The notes: generated by a model not told the origin, from the sequence alone. A DNA stretch of 64,000 nucleotides from Sulfuricurvum sp. (GCA_024637295.1 JAGXFL010000013.1:270962-334961); one strand, 5' to 3'. Positions 25,730 to 34,391 are shown, counted from the stretch's first letter. Numbers and translations: made by a program.

Positions 25730-26884
25730 GTGAAGGTATTTGACCTTTTTTATACTTTTTTAGCCGCAGTACTTTTTATTGCGGCTTTCCCCTTTCTGCT
25801 TCTGCTCTCGTTTAAAAAAAAATATCGTCATTCAGTTCCCGCTCGATTTTTTTTATGGAAGAATGCTCCATTTGCTCCTCATGATATTTGGTTTCATGTT
25901 TGCTCATTGGGTGAAGCAAAAGCGATTGCCCCCTTGGTTGAATTGTTGAGTGATGTCAAAATAGCGATTACAACGATCACCCATACAGGTTATGATGCGG
26001 CATTGAAATATCCGGCGCAAGTAAGGTATCTTCCGTATGAGCTTTGGCTGTGGATTTGGATACGAACGCCGAAGGTCGTTGTGGTACTCGAAGCAGAATT
26101 TTGGTATTTGCTGTTTCGCATTGCTCACGCACGTGGGGCACATGTCATTGCTTTGAATGCACGTATTAGTGAGCGCAGTTTCACAAAATACTATAAGATG
26201 CGATGGTTTTACAAGCGCTTATTTACGCAATGTGATCGTATCTTTTGTCAAAGTACAGAAGACATGGTTCGTTTTATTGCCATGGGAGCCACCAATGTCG
26301 AAGTGCTGGGCAATATTAAGCTGGCACAGAAGATTGTTGCCACCAAAGAGTATCCAAAACCTACGTGTACATTGATCGTAGCCGCAAGTACGCATGAGGG
26401 AGAAGAAGAGTCTATTGTGAGAGGGTTCTTAGCGTATAGAGAACGTAACCCAAATACAAGACTTCTGGTCGTCCCGCGCCATCCGGAGCGGTTTGAAAAA
26501 GTCTTTGGATTGATTCAAAAAACAGCACCGCTTATGCGTCTTGTGCGTTGGAGTGATTCCCAAGCGATGACAAGCGATATTACCCTTGTGAATGTGATGG
26601 GTGAGCTGAACAATCTGTATGCGATTAGTGATGTAGCGATTCTTGGGGGCGCATTTGCCCCTATAGGTGGGCATAATCCGCTGGAACCGGCTCATTTTGG
26701 ATGTAAAATTATTACGGGTGAACATATATTTTTGCAGCGGGAATTGTTTAAATATGTCCATCATGTTCAGTTTGTGACACCAGAAGGTATTTCAAAAGCG
26801 TTAGCAGATACACAAACTCTCCCACCTTCCCAAGTTGATGAAACGATTGACTTAAATCGTCTTGTTGATTATTTAAAAAACTAA
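25730..26884 (+). CDS. waaA: Lipid IV(A) 3-deoxy-D-manno-octulosonic acid transferase (Kdo transferase)
   Basis: A 384-residue GT30 glycosyltransferase that adds Kdo to lipid IVA at the inner membrane. An N-terminal membrane anchor covers about 5-25. HVCSLGEAKA is the conserved acceptor-site motif, and the donor side has VPRHPERFE and GGAFAPIGGHNPLEPA, which is diagnostic of WaaA. The start is a GTG at 25730, 8 bases after the zinc-ribbon stop; no ATG is positioned better. The length is slightly short of E. coli WaaA (425). Confidence 0.93.
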   Translation: MKVFDLFYTFLAAVLFIAAFPFLLLLSFKKKYRHSVPARFFLWKNAPFAPHDIWFHVCSLGEAKAIAPLVELLSDVKIAITTITHTGYDAALKYPAQVRYLPYELWLWIWIRTPKVVVVLEAEFWYLLFRIAHARGAHVIALNARISERSFTKYYKMRWFYKRLFTQCDRIFCQSTEDMVRFIAMGATNVEVLGNIKLAQKIVATKEYPKPTCTLIVAASTHEGEEESIVRGFLAYRERNPNTRLLVVPRHPERFEKVFGLIQKTAPLMRLVRWSDSQAMTSDITLVNVMGELNNLYAISDVAILGGAFAPIGGHNPLEPAHFGCKIITGEHIFLQRELFKYVHHVQFVTPEGISKALADTQTLPPSQVDETIDLNRLVDYLKN

Positions 26885-26936
26885 ATTGATTAGCTTTTGA
26901 TCGGTGTTTTTCTTTTATAACCTTAGAAATTTTAGC

Positions 26937-26996
26937 CCGTTCGCCCTGAGCTTGTCGAAGGGTGGTTTCATGGTTCGACAAGCTCACCACGAACGG
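26937..26996. repeat. REP-like extragenic palindrome
   Basis: Two 23-base arms, 26937-26959 and 26974-26996, are inverted and identical except for a 3-base block (CCC versus the GTG of the opposing arm's complement), with a 14-base loop. The arm core is GAGCTTGTCGAA. This is the familiar extragenic palindrome found in many bacterial genomes. It follows waaA and could act as a transcript end or a transposase-mobilised REP element. Translation of it gives spurious peptides such as LSNHETTLRQAQGER. Confidence 0.85.
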
Positions 26997-27021
26997 AGTC
27001 TTGCTTACGAAGTTTTTTTAT

Positions 27022-27279
27022 TTATTCCCTATCTTGAATAAAATCACATAAATCAATTTCTAGTATTTTTGCAATTTTATATAAATGCTCAAGATTGAAA
27101 TGTTTGTTTTCTACCCCTATTTCTGCTTTTGCAATACTGGATACTGAATTAAATCCCATCGCAAGGGCTAACTGTAATTGGCTTAACCCTTGTTTTTGTC
27201 TAAGCTGCTTTACTCTTCGTCCGATAAAACGATGAAATAATTCAATTTCTTCTTCAGATATTTCAATATTTAGGTTCAT
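27022..27279 (-). CDS. XRE-family HTH regulator
   Basis: An 85-residue cytoplasmic repressor-like protein. The N-terminal helix (1-20) is acidic. The Cro/CI-type HTH then spans about 21-80 (RVKQLRQKQGLSQLQLALAMGF, turn, SVSSIAKAEIG), ending with KILEIDLCDFI. It is divergent from the lipoprotein gene, and operator-like palindromes lie next to both starts, so autoregulation and control of the neighbour are likely. The region is AT-rich compared with its flanks, suggesting an acquired unit. Confidence 0.9.
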   Translation of the reverse strand: MNLNIEISEEEIELFHRFIGRRVKQLRQKQGLSQLQLALAMGFNSVSSIAKAEIGVENKHFNLEHLYKIAKILEIDLCDFIQDRE

Positions 27280-27281
27280 TG

Positions 27282-27298
27282 ATTCACTACAGTGTAAT
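27282..27298. promoter_or_regulatory. Operator-like half-palindrome near the XRE start
   Basis: ATTCACTACAGTGTAA matches 13 of 16 bases of the perfect palindrome at 27336-27351. It starts 3 bases upstream of the XRE start codon, so a bound repressor would block its own gene. Confidence 0.55.
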
Positions 27299-27335
27299 TT
27301 TTATCTAAGCTTATAGTTTGTAGAATGTTCAACCA

Positions 27336-27351
27336 ATTCACTATAGTGAAT
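27336..27351. promoter_or_regulatory. Perfect 16-bp operator-like palindrome before the lipoprotein gene
   Basis: ATTCACTATAGTGAAT is an exact inverted repeat ending 16 bases before the lipoprotein ATG. Its AT-rich symmetry and pairing with the site at 27282 fit an XRE-family operator. The two centres lie about 54 bases apart, roughly five helical turns, so two dimers could sit on one DNA face. Confidence 0.65.
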
Positions 27352-27367
27352 TATGAAAGAAGGTAGA

Positions 27368-27790
27368 ATGATGAAAAGAAGAGTTATAGCTACAATTATT
27401 ACTGCTGGAATAGTTCTGATGTTAAGTGGATGTGGAGAAAGTGCCATCAAATGTGATGATAATGATGCACAAAAAACAGTAATGTCAATTGCAAAAGATG
27501 AAATGAAAAATCAGTTAGCAAGAATGAACACTATTTACACTTATCAAGGACTGCAAGAAGCAGCAAAAACAACACCTGAATTAAGTAAATATATTGATAA
27601 AATTGATAACGATTATTTAACTTCACAGCCTACGTTAATAAATATACGTACTGAGGCTATGGATGATAATCTTCAGAAAAGTGAATGTGCAGCCGAGATT
27701 AGTTTCGCAAATGGAAATAAAATACCTATAAAATATAAGCTTTCAAAGACTAGTGAAGGCAAGCTTTTTGCTGAAGTTTTTGGGCTTTAG
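27368..27790 (+). CDS. Hypothetical lipoprotein
   Basis: A 140-residue predicted lipoprotein. The basic N-terminus MMKRRV, a hydrophobic stretch and the lipobox MLSGCGES put the lipidated cysteine near residue 22. The mature part is helical and polar, with a later cysteine in SECAAEISF and a C-terminal strand pair NKIPIKYKLS / GKLFAEVFGL. I do not recognise a family. The start at 27368 has AGAAGG 6 bases ahead; the earlier ATG at 27353 overlaps the operator. A secreted protein gene follows after 11 bases, so the two are probably cotranscribed. Confidence 0.8.
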   Translation: MMKRRVIATIITAGIVLMLSGCGESAIKCDDNDAQKTVMSIAKDEMKNQLARMNTIYTYQGLQEAAKTTPELSKYIDKIDNDYLTSQPTLINIRTEAMDDNLQKSECAAEISFANGNKIPIKYKLSKTSEGKLFAEVFGL

Positions 27791-27801
27791 GGGAGGAATA
27801 G

Positions 27802-28227
27802 ATGAAAAATATACTACTACTTTTGATATTTTCAGTTTCCTTATTGGCAAAATTCAATTATGGTGATACGTACTCTTGTGTGAGGTATGACGATAATAGT
27901 TTTCCTATGATAACGGATTTTAATCTGCAATCGCATGATGTCTTGTTGGTTGGATCAAGAAAGGTTCTTTTTTACAATGAATTTCAAGCGGAGCAACGAT
28001 ATGCTTATGTCATTTCTGGAAACACAGTGTCTGCAAAGAGTTCCGAGAGTGTGCAGTGGATAATAAACCAAAAAACCAATAAAGTATCTAAAATGCATAT
28101 AAAATCTAAGAAGGTGTCAAGCACCAAAAATATTGTTGAAACAGAAACCTTTGACTATGATTGTTCCTTAAAAGGACACGGTCTTAAATATTATAACAAA
28201 GATGAGGATAGACCTGAAGAAGGGTGA
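27802..28227 (+). CDS. Hypothetical secreted protein
   Basis: A 141-residue protein with a clear signal peptide (MKNILLLLIFSVSLLAKF, cleavage probably after SLLA). The mature domain of about 120 residues looks beta-rich with two cysteines (YSCVRYDD and YDCSLKGHG) that could form a disulphide. The tail is charged (KDEDRPEEG). No family recognised. A GGGGAGG site precedes the ATG. It is the second gene of the unit controlled by the XRE palindromes and is probably periplasmic. Confidence 0.78.
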   Translation: MKNILLLLIFSVSLLAKFNYGDTYSCVRYDDNSFPMITDFNLQSHDVLLVGSRKVLFYNEFQAEQRYAYVISGNTVSAKSSESVQWIINQKTNKVSKMHIKSKKVSSTKNIVETETFDYDCSLKGHGLKYYNKDEDRPEEG

Positions 28228-28276
28228 TATGAAGATTAGAGGATAAAAAAAAGAGTTATAATTTTGAAGACTGCTA

Positions 28277-28299
28277 GATTCCCGTTTTCGCGGGAATGA
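28277..28299. repeat. Extragenic palindrome (ATTCCCG...CGGGAAT type)
   Basis: ATTCCCG (28278-28284) and CGGGAAT (28291-28297) form a 7-bp stem around TTTTCG. This is a common dispersed palindrome in bacteria, usually seen as spurious FPRKRES peptides when translated. It follows the secreted-protein gene and may end that transcript. Confidence 0.75.
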
Positions 28300-28399
28300 C
28301 GAAATAAAGATTAATATCGAAGATGTTTTTCCGGTATCAATACCACTGTAAAAAATAACCGCAAAGAAAAAGCATACCGCACCTAAAAAATTGACTATC

Positions 28400-28427
28400 T
28401 TTAGATGAAGCACCTCGATGGTATAAT
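28400..28427 (+). promoter_or_regulatory. Candidate promoter of the RluA-like gene
   Basis: TTAGAT at 28400-28405 and TATAAT at 28422-28427 are 16 bases apart, 47 bases ahead of the ATG. The -10 is perfect and the -35 only fair. Confidence 0.45.
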
Positions 28428-28473
28428 TTCCCTAATAATAACGGATTGAAAATAACAACCTGAGGACGATACA

Positions 28474-29208
28474 ATGAAAGAAAAAGCTTATAAATTATTA
28501 TCAGCACAAGAGGGAATATCCAATACCGAAGCAAAGTCACTCATTGACCGTGGCTTGGTTTATGTGGGGAATTCAAAAGTAATGATCGCTCGCGGTGAGA
28601 TTAGCCCGAAGACTTCTTTTATTATACAAAAGGTCGAAAAAGTACGCCCAATTTTTGAAAATGACGACATGATCGTGGTCGATAAACCGGCATTTGTTAA
28701 CTCAGATGAGATTGAACGTCAATTCAAAGGGGCGCAATTACTGCACCGTCTTGACCGAGAAACCAGCGGTGTGTTGATGTTGGTCAAAAATGAAGAGTTT
28801 CGTCTCAAAGCGATTAGCGCCTTTAAAAAAGATGAAGTCTACAAAGAGTATGTGGCCTGGGTAGATGGAATTGTGAGTGAGCCGTTTATTATTGACCAGC
28901 CGCTGATCACGGAAAAAACAGGGAACAAGGCGTACACTAAAGTCTCTAAAAAAGGGAAGCCGGCTATTACCGAAGTAACACCGCTCATCGTATCGGGTAA
29001 AAAGACCAAGGTACAGCTGATCATCCATCATGGACGTACCCACCAGATCCGAGCACACCTTAAATACGCACAGTTTCCTGTTGTCGGTGATGAGAGTTAT
29101 GGCGGACGTCCCTCGAAGCGTGTGATGTTGCATGCGCGTAAAGTGATCTTGATGGGGCGCACCTTTGAAGCGCAAGAGCCCAAGGTGTTTGACCACTTCG
29201 GCAATTAA
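28474..29208 (+). CDS. RluA-family pseudouridine synthase with S4 domain
   Basis: A 244-residue RNA pseudouridine synthase. An N-terminal S4-type RNA-binding region (about 10-50, LIDRGLVYVGNSKV) leads into the RluA catalytic domain, with the catalytic aspartate in LLHRLDRETSGVLML and the closing motifs HHGRTHQIRAHL and GDESYGG. The target (23S rRNA or tRNA) cannot be told from sequence; Campylobacterota have several paralogues. It ends just before the ffh promoter. Confidence 0.92.
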   Translation: MKEKAYKLLSAQEGISNTEAKSLIDRGLVYVGNSKVMIARGEISPKTSFIIQKVEKVRPIFENDDMIVVDKPAFVNSDEIERQFKGAQLLHRLDRETSGVLMLVKNEEFRLKAISAFKKDEVYKEYVAWVDGIVSEPFIIDQPLITEKTGNKAYTKVSKKGKPAITEVTPLIVSGKKTKVQLIIHHGRTHQIRAHLKYAQFPVVGDESYGGRPSKRVMLHARKVILMGRTFEAQEPKVFDHFGN

Positions 29209-29237
29209 TTGACGACAAAGTAACACTTAGGTATAAT
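29209..29237 (+). promoter_or_regulatory. Consensus sigma-70 promoter of ffh
   Basis: TTGACG (29209-29214) and TATAAT (29232-29237) are separated by exactly 17 bases, starting right after the previous gene's stop. It is one of only two promoters in the window with both a good -35 and a perfect -10. Confidence 0.8.
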
Positions 29238-29281
29238 GCGAAACTTTTTAGACCCTGTAGCGGCGCGATTTAGGAGCATAT

Positions 29282-30628
29282 GTGTTTGAAACACTGACAG
29301 AATCATTTACATCAGCAATACGCAAAATTCGTTTTCATGACGATGAAAAAGCACTCACCAAAGCATTGGGAGAGCTTAAAAAAGCACTTTTAAAAGCGGA
29401 TGTACACCACAAAGTAGTCAAAGACTTGATTGATTCGGTTGAAATCAAGACCAAGATGGCGGCTATCGGTAAAGATCAGTTCCTAGACGCCCTGCGCAGC
29501 TCATTGTATGAACTTTTGAATGTCAAAGGCAATGCAGGTTTTGTTTACGCACCTGTCTCTCCGACAGTTATTTTGATGACCGGATTGCAAGGTTCTGGGA
29601 AAACAACCACAACAGGAAAATTAGCCAACTTTTTAAAAGTACGTCAGAAAAAACGTGTATTGGTGGTTGCCGCTGACCTTCAGCGTCTTGCCGCAGTCGA
29701 ACAGCTACGACAAGTGTGTGCGTCTATCGAAGTAGAGCTGTACGCGGATGAAACGAGTAAAAACCCGGTTGATGTGGTCAAAGCAGCGCTTGAACACGCT
29801 AAAAAAGCATTGGTAGACGTGGTGTTGATCGATACCGCAGGACGCTTGGCCATTGATGATGCGCTTATGGGAGAACTTGCCCAAGTCAAAGCGGCGGCTA
29901 AACCGCATGAAATTTTCTACGTAGCGGATTCGATGAGCGGTCAAGATGCCGTTCGTACAGCAGAGAGCTTCAATGCTAAAATCGGTATTGATGGAGTCAT
30001 CCTCACAAAATACGATGGGGATTCAAAAGGGGGCGTTGCTTTAGGGATCGCCTCTCAGATTCAAGTTCCGTTGCGCTTTATCGGTGCAGGTGAAAAGATG
30101 GAAGATCTTGAGATCTTTTTACCCGATCGTATCGTCAACCGTTTGATGGGGTTAGGGGATATCGAAGGTCTTGCAGAGCGAACCTCTTCGATCATTGATG
30201 AGAAAAAAGCAAAAGAGCTGAACCGTAAAATCAAAAAAGGGGAGTTCAACTTCAACGATTTTTTAGAGCAGATGGAAAGTCTCAAAAAAATGGGAAGTAT
30301 GAAATCGATCATGGGAATGATCCCGGGGATGAGCGGTATGGCCTCGGCTCTCAAAGATTTCGACATGGAAAACTCCGGTGAATTGAAAAAGATCAAAGCA
30401 CTTGTTTCTTCAATGACCCTCAAAGAGCGTGAAGATCCGGAATTGCTCAACAATGCACGTAAAGCGCGTATTTCTAAGGGATGCGGATTGACAGTCGTGG
30501 ATGTAAACCGCATTTTGAAGCAATTCAAAAATGCTTCTAAGATGGCCAAGAGATTTTCAGGTAAAAAAGGGATGCAAGACCTTCAAAACATGATGGGTCA
30601 AATGCAAGCAGGTCGTCCACAACGATAA
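29282..30628 (+). CDS. ffh: Signal recognition particle protein Ffh (SRP54)
   Basis: A 448-residue SRP GTPase that delivers nascent membrane proteins to FtsY/SecYEG. The N-domain helices cover 1-95. The G domain has GLQGSGKTTT, DLQRLAAVEQL, DTAGRL and TKYDGDSKGG. The M domain (about 300-448) is methionine-rich, with GGMIPGM-type segments (MGMIPGMSGM) and SKGCGLTVVDVNRIL. The start is a GTG at 29282 with AGGAG 5 bases ahead; the overlapping ATG at 29280 is out of frame. No 4.5S RNA gene was found nearby. Confidence 0.97.
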   Translation: MFETLTESFTSAIRKIRFHDDEKALTKALGELKKALLKADVHHKVVKDLIDSVEIKTKMAAIGKDQFLDALRSSLYELLNVKGNAGFVYAPVSPTVILMTGLQGSGKTTTTGKLANFLKVRQKKRVLVVAADLQRLAAVEQLRQVCASIEVELYADETSKNPVDVVKAALEHAKKALVDVVLIDTAGRLAIDDALMGELAQVKAAAKPHEIFYVADSMSGQDAVRTAESFNAKIGIDGVILTKYDGDSKGGVALGIASQIQVPLRFIGAGEKMEDLEIFLPDRIVNRLMGLGDIEGLAERTSSIIDEKKAKELNRKIKKGEFNFNDFLEQMESLKKMGSMKSIMGMIPGMSGMASALKDFDMENSGELKKIKALVSSMTLKEREDPELLNNARKARISKGCGLTVVDVNRILKQFKNASKMAKRFSGKKGMQDLQNMMGQMQAGRPQR

Positions 30629-30630
30629 CC

Positions 30631-30698
30631 GGAGCGTTAAGCAGGGGATTTTTTCAAATCTCCGACTTAGCGTTCCAGCAGTTTAGAGGTTTTTTTTT
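30631..30698 (+). terminator. Long two-tier hairpin between ffh and rpsP
   Basis: The outer stem pairs GGAGCGTTAAG (30631-30641) with CTTAGCGTTCC (30666-30676), including two G-T pairs. The inner stem pairs GGGGATTT with AAATCTCC around a TTTC loop. About 19 base pairs in total. A run of nine T follows at 30690-30698, after a 13-base gap. It starts 3 bases after the ffh stop, so it may be a terminator or an attenuator ahead of the ribosomal operon. Confidence 0.6.
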
Positions 30699-30764
30699 GC
30701 TTTTGTGGGCAAAACACTCTTCTAAGGTACTGTGCGTTAAAACATAATTACAAAAGGATATAAC

Positions 30765-30995
30765 ATGGCAACAGTCATTCGCTTAACCCGTATGGGACGT
30801 AAAAAACAACCTTTCTACCGTATCGCAGTAACGGACAGCCGTAAGCGTCGTGATGGTGGTTGGATTGAATTGATCGGTTACTACAACCCAATGACAGAAC
30901 CTTCAACAGTTAAAGTTGATGAAGAGCGTCTTGCGTATTGGATGAGTGTTGGTGCTCAATTGTCTGATCGCGTTAAAAAAATCACAGGTAAATAA
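30765..30995 (+). CDS. rpsP: 30S ribosomal protein S16
   Basis: A 76-residue S16, with the start [20 protein letters not shown] and [21 protein letters not shown], both family-defining. It opens the operon rpsP-khpA-rimM-trmD-rplS, with KhpA starting 2 bases later. AAAGGAT precedes the ATG. Length and order are as in most bacteria. Confidence 0.98.
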   Translation: MATVIRLTRMGRKKQPFYRIAVTDSRKRRDGGWIELIGYYNPMTEPSTVKVDEERLAYWMSVGAQLSDRVKKITGK

Positions 30996-30997
30996 TC

Positions 30998-31237
30998 ATG
31001 GTAGCCGACTTCGTCGCCGGATTCGCGCGATTAATCGCGTCTTATCCTGAAGAGATCAGGGTAGATACGTATGAGGGCGATGAAGTCACTGAGATTGTAC
31101 TGCACGCTAATCAAGCGGATGTTGGCAAGCTCATTGGTAAAGAGGGCAAGATGATTGGTGCGATTAAAACCGTTATTTCCGGCTGTAAAGCCAAAGATGG
31201 TAAGAGTTACCGTATCAATGTCGAACCGATTTCGTAA
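30998..31237 (+). CDS. khpA: KH-domain RNA-binding protein KhpA
   Basis: A 79-residue single KH domain. The KH GxxG loop sits in DVGKLIGKEGKMIGAIKTVI. KhpA proteins bind RNA and in some bacteria pair with KhpB. Its position between S16 and RimM is the conserved one. The stop lies 20 bases inside the start of rimM. Confidence 0.93.
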   Translation: MVADFVAGFARLIASYPEEIRVDTYEGDEVTEIVLHANQADVGKLIGKEGKMIGAIKTVISGCKAKDGKSYRINVEPIS

Positions 31238-31772
31238 TTCTCCTGATTCCAATTTACTTCATGTCGCTACGCTTGGCCGTACGGTAGCTTTGAAGGGCGA
31301 TATGAAGTTAAACCTCTTCACAGATTTCCCTGAACAATTTAAAAAGAATGCAACCTTTACTTTAGATAGTGGTTTGGTAATAACCATTGCCAGTTACAAT
31401 CCAGAGCGTGAGCTTGTCCATATTGTGGGTTACGACACTCCTGAATCGGCCAAGACATTGACCAATGCCAAATTATTCACGACACTTGAAGAAACTCGAG
31501 AGAGATGTAGCCTCAAAGAGGGTGAATATTTTTGGTTTGATCTTATCGGATTGTCGATTTATGAGGGTGAGTTGTTATTAGGCAAATTGGATGAGATCGA
31601 ACGTATCGGCGTGCAGGATTATCTGTCGATAAAAACGGATGCTGCATTGGTGGCTAAAGGGCTTCCTGAGAGTTTTTTAATTCCTTATATTGATGCCTTT
31701 GTCCTCAAAGCAGATTTAGAGATGAAAAAAATCACAGTTGAGGGCGGCTTGGATTTATTAGAAGCGTCGTGA
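31218..31772 (+). CDS. rimM: 16S rRNA processing protein RimM
   Basis: A 184-residue 30S maturation factor that binds S19. It has an N-terminal RimM barrel ([26 protein letters not shown], the G.h.G-type opening) and a C-terminal PRC barrel with [15 protein letters not shown]. The ATG at 31218 is chosen, since it opens [20 protein letters not shown] just ahead of the domain. It overlaps khpA by 20 bases and touches trmD by TGATG. An upstream reading from 31155 lies inside khpA. Confidence 0.92.
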   Translation: MSNRFRNSPDSNLLHVATLGRTVALKGDMKLNLFTDFPEQFKKNATFTLDSGLVITIASYNPERELVHIVGYDTPESAKTLTNAKLFTTLEETRERCSLKEGEYFWFDLIGLSIYEGELLLGKLDEIERIGVQDYLSIKTDAALVAKGLPESFLIPYIDAFVLKADLEMKKITVEGGLDLLEAS

Positions 31773-32467
31773 TGCATTTTACGTATGTGACTCTTTTTTC
31801 CAATTTGATAGAGGGATATTTTCAAGATTCCATTCTAAAGCGGGCAATTGAATCCGATAAGTTCAAGATATCTTTTCTCAATCCTAGAGAGTACAGTGCA
31901 TCAAAACATTCAAAAGTAGATGACACGGCAGTTGGTGGGGGTGCTGGTATGGTGATGACCCCTCAGCCTTTGTTTGATGCCCTGTCAACCTTGGAAGATG
32001 ATGCATACATCATTTTTGCGGCACCTGTGGGAAAGCCGTTTACTCAAAATGATGCAAAACGTTTAGCCAGTAAAACGCATGTCGTGTTTGTAAGCGGACG
32101 GTATGAGGGGATTGACGAGAGAGTAACCGAATCTTTTGCCGATGAAGTCTTCAGTATTGGAGATTACGTTCTGACAGGAGGGGAACTTCCGTCACTGGTG
32201 ATGACCGATGCCATAGTGCGAAATATCGAAGGTGTTCTTGGAAATAGTGAGTCGTTGGAAATGGAAAGTTTTGAAACGCCACTTTTGGAAGCACCTTCTT
32301 TTGGAAAACCGCCAATATATAACAATTTGGGTGTTCCATCAGAATACTTAAAGGGAAATCACAGTAGAATTCAAGCACTAAAATTAGCTCTGTCTGAATG
32401 CAAAACAAAATATTTCAGACCTGAACAGCTACTAAAGCATAAAATAAGGACGTCTTATGAAAAATAA
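31772..32467 (+). CDS. trmD: tRNA (guanine-37-N1)-methyltransferase TrmD
   Basis: A 231-residue SPOUT methyltransferase that makes m1G37 in tRNA, preventing frameshifts. Visible are [18 protein letters not shown], the knot region [13 protein letters not shown], and [16 protein letters not shown]. The start may be the ATG at 31772 (one-base overlap with rimM) or the GTG one codon earlier. The final 11 bases overlap rplS. Confidence 0.97.
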   Translation: MHFTYVTLFSNLIEGYFQDSILKRAIESDKFKISFLNPREYSASKHSKVDDTAVGGGAGMVMTPQPLFDALSTLEDDAYIIFAAPVGKPFTQNDAKRLASKTHVVFVSGRYEGIDERVTESFADEVFSIGDYVLTGGELPSLVMTDAIVRNIEGVLGNSESLEMESFETPLLEAPSFGKPPIYNNLGVPSEYLKGNHSRIQALKLALSECKTKYFRPEQLLKHKIRTSYEK

Positions 32468-32831
32468 ATACATTGCTAGCTTTGAGCAAGCACAAATGGA
32501 AGGCAAGAACATTCCCCTGTTTCGCGCAGGTGACACTGTTCGTCTTTCAGTAATCATTTCTGAGGGTGAGAAATCACGTATTCAGGTTTATGAGGGTGTA
32601 TGTATCTCTATTCGTGGAGAAGGTACAGGTCGTACTATCACTGTTCGTAAAATCGGAGCAAATGCTATCGGTATCGAGCGTGTATTTCCTATCTACAGTG
32701 ATAGCCTTGAGAAGATCGAAGTTCTTCGTCGTGGTCGCGTTCGTCGTGCTAAATTGTTTTACCTTCGTGATCTTGCTGGTAAAAAAGCACGTATTAAAGA
32801 AATTCGTCGCCCAAAAGCTAGTAACGTTTAA
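32457..32831 (+). CDS. rplS: 50S ribosomal protein L19
   Basis: A 124-residue L19, with [29 protein letters not shown] and the [12 protein letters not shown] segment conserved. It closes the rpsP operon. The ATG lies inside the end of trmD. The convergent smpB gene ends 112 bases downstream. Confidence 0.97.
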   Translation: MKNKYIASFEQAQMEGKNIPLFRAGDTVRLSVIISEGEKSRIQVYEGVCISIRGEGTGRTITVRKIGANAIGIERVFPIYSDSLEKIEVLRRGRVRRAKLFYLRDLAGKKARIKEIRRPKASNV

Positions 32832-32860
32832 AACTAAAACGAATATCTTCTACAAAGTCA

Positions 32861-32936
32861 CTCGCATCTTTTGGATGCGGGAGCAATTTATCCTCTTTAA
32901 TTTCCCATACTCCAGAACCTACAAATACAATTGTAG
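32861..32936. terminator. Two hairpins between convergent rplS and smpB
   Basis: CTCGCATC/GATGCGGG (32861-32868 with 32874-32881, one G-T pair) and CTACAA/TTGTAG (32919-32924 with 32931-32936) lie in the 111-base gap. Neither is followed by a clear T-run, so termination for one or both convergent operons is only plausible. Confidence 0.35.
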
Positions 32937-32942
32937 AGGTAA

Positions 32943-33395
32943 TTATTCCCCTTTGATGGCTCGTTCCATATCACGCTTGATGTCTTTTTCTTTGAGATCA
33001 CTGCGCTTGTCGTAGAGTTTTTTACCTTTTGCAATGGCTACTTGCATTTTGGCAAGGTTACGATCGTTGAAATAAATACTCAATGGGACGAGGGTAAAAC
33101 CCTCTTTTTCGACGGCTTTGAACATCTTGTCGATCTGTTTTTTATGCAAGAGAAGCTTACGGCTTCCACGCTCTTCATGACCGTAGTAATGGTGAGTCGT
33201 GCTTAGAACACCAATGTGTACATTAAAGAGAATTGCTTCACCGCGTACGATCTTAATAAAGCCGTCTTTGAGATTGACGCGTCCGGCACGAAGCGCTTTG
33301 ACTTCACTGCCGTGCAAGACGATACCTGCCTCAAACTTTTCTTCGATATGAAAGTCAAAAAAAGCTTTTTTATTGGTGGCGATATTTTCACCCAT
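32943..33395 (-). CDS. smpB: SsrA-binding protein SmpB
   Basis: A 150-residue tmRNA partner needed for trans-translation. The start [32 protein letters not shown] and the C-terminal [29 protein letters not shown] are diagnostic, and the tail is basic. It overlaps ispE by 8 bases and is the last gene of the uvrD-truB-csrA-ispE-smpB minus-strand operon. The tmRNA gene (ssrA) is not in the window. Confidence 0.97.
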   Translation of the reverse strand: MGENIATNKKAFFDFHIEEKFEAGIVLHGSEVKALRAGRVNLKDGFIKIVRGEAILFNVHIGVLSTTHHYYGHEERGSRKLLLHKKQIDKMFKAVEKEGFTLVPLSIYFNDRNLAKMQVAIAKGKKLYDKRSDLKEKDIKRDMERAIKGE

Positions 33396-34164
33396 TGTTG
33401 AGTTCCTTTAGTCTGTAGAAGCTGCTTCCGCTTCCGGAAAAAAACCATCCTTCTTTCTCGGAGAGTTCATCGTAGCATTCCAATGCGGCAGGATAGAGAT
33501 CATTTGCCGCTTTGGGGTTCATGGTCATCAACATCTCAATGGATGGTGTTTGCTCTAGCTGTGCCGCTTCTTGCGGACTTATTGGGGCATAGAGGTGCTT
33601 GCGGTAGTAATTATAAACGGCAGGGGTGCTGATTTGTAGTTTTGGAGTAGAAATCTCGAATAAAAGCGGCTGTTCATCAAATTTTTCTACGATTTCTCCT
33701 ATGCCGCGGACATTTGCGCTCTCGTAGCCATAAATAAAAAAAGGGACATCCGCACCGACATTTTCACCGATTTTTGAAAGCTCTTGGATATTCAATCCAA
33801 GGTCAAGTTCATCATTGCACATGTGCAAAAAGGTAGCGGCATCGGAACTACCTCCACCTAAACCTGCAAATGAGGGAATGTTTTTTTCAACACACACTGC
33901 ATGGTTCTCAAAAAAAGCAGAGAGCTTGCTGGAATGTGTGGCACTTTGGAGGTATTTATACGCTTTGTAGATAGTGTTAGAAGCCACATCGCAATCAAAA
34001 TTGCCGTGAATCTCGAATTCGGGAGTGGACTTTGGTTCAAACCAAAGGGTATCATAGAGATGACTCACCCGCATAAAACGCGAACTGATCGTATGATACT
34101 CGTCCCGTTTCCCGGTGATTTTGAGAAAAATATTGACTTTTGCGTAGGCGCGATAGGGAATCAT
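33388..34164 (-). CDS. ispE: 4-diphosphocytidyl-2-C-methyl-D-erythritol kinase IspE
   Basis: A 258-residue GHMP kinase of the MEP isoprenoid pathway. [19 protein letters not shown] is the substrate side, and the ATP loop is [25 protein letters not shown] and the C-terminal [12 protein letters not shown] (GxGxxF) also fit. It is shorter than E. coli IspE (283), as is normal in this phylum. It overlaps csrA by 4 bases and smpB by 8. Confidence 0.95.
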   Translation of the reverse strand: MIPYRAYAKVNIFLKITGKRDEYHTISSRFMRVSHLYDTLWFEPKSTPEFEIHGNFDCDVASNTIYKAYKYLQSATHSSKLSAFFENHAVCVEKNIPSFAGLGGGSSDAATFLHMCNDELDLGLNIQELSKIGENVGADVPFFIYGYESANVRGIGEIVEKFDEQPLLFEISTPKLQISTPAVYNYYRKHLYAPISPQEAAQLEQTPSIEMLMTMNPKAANDLYPAALECYDELSEKEGWFFSGSGSSFYRLKELNNG

Positions 34165-34391
34165 AATTTGAATTTCTGTGCGAGTTGACGTAAAAGGGAC
34201 TCATCTTGCGGTGTGGATGCGGCTTGATTGGAGTCTTTGACTGCATTGATCAATTCGCTGCGCAGTACACGAATATGGGAAGGGGCTTCGATACCGAGTT
34301 TCACACTCCCTTTATCAATAGAGATGACTTTCAAGACGATGGAATCTCCAATGAGGATAGATTCATCGAGTTTTCGTGAAAGTATTAGCAT
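34161..34391 (-). CDS. csrA: Carbon storage regulator CsrA
   Basis: A 76-residue dimeric RNA-binding protein that blocks translation at GGA motifs. MLILSRKLDESILIGDSIVLKV and KLGIEAPSHIRVLR, including the RNA-contact arginine, are conserved. In Campylobacterota it controls flagellin translation and is antagonised by FliW, whose gene is not here. It overlaps truB by 7 bases and ispE by 4. Confidence 0.97.
   Translation of the reverse strand: MLILSRKLDESILIGDSIVLKVISIDKGSVKLGIEAPSHIRVLRSELINAVKDSNQAASTPQDESLLRQLAQKFKL

Noticed and set aside
26748..26990. Minus-strand ORF of 80 residues beginning MVSLSNHETTLRQAQGERA
   Set aside because: It is a translation of the extragenic palindrome at 26937-26996 running into the waaA 3' end; such peptides are known artefacts.
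28168..28413. Minus-strand ORF containing SFPRKRESSS
   Set aside because: It is the translated form of the dispersed palindrome at 28277-28299 and overlaps the secreted-protein gene.
32566..33015. 149-residue plus-strand ORF overlapping rplS
   Set aside because: Out of frame within rplS, rich in Phe/Val and Arg, and ending inside smpB; no homologous pattern.
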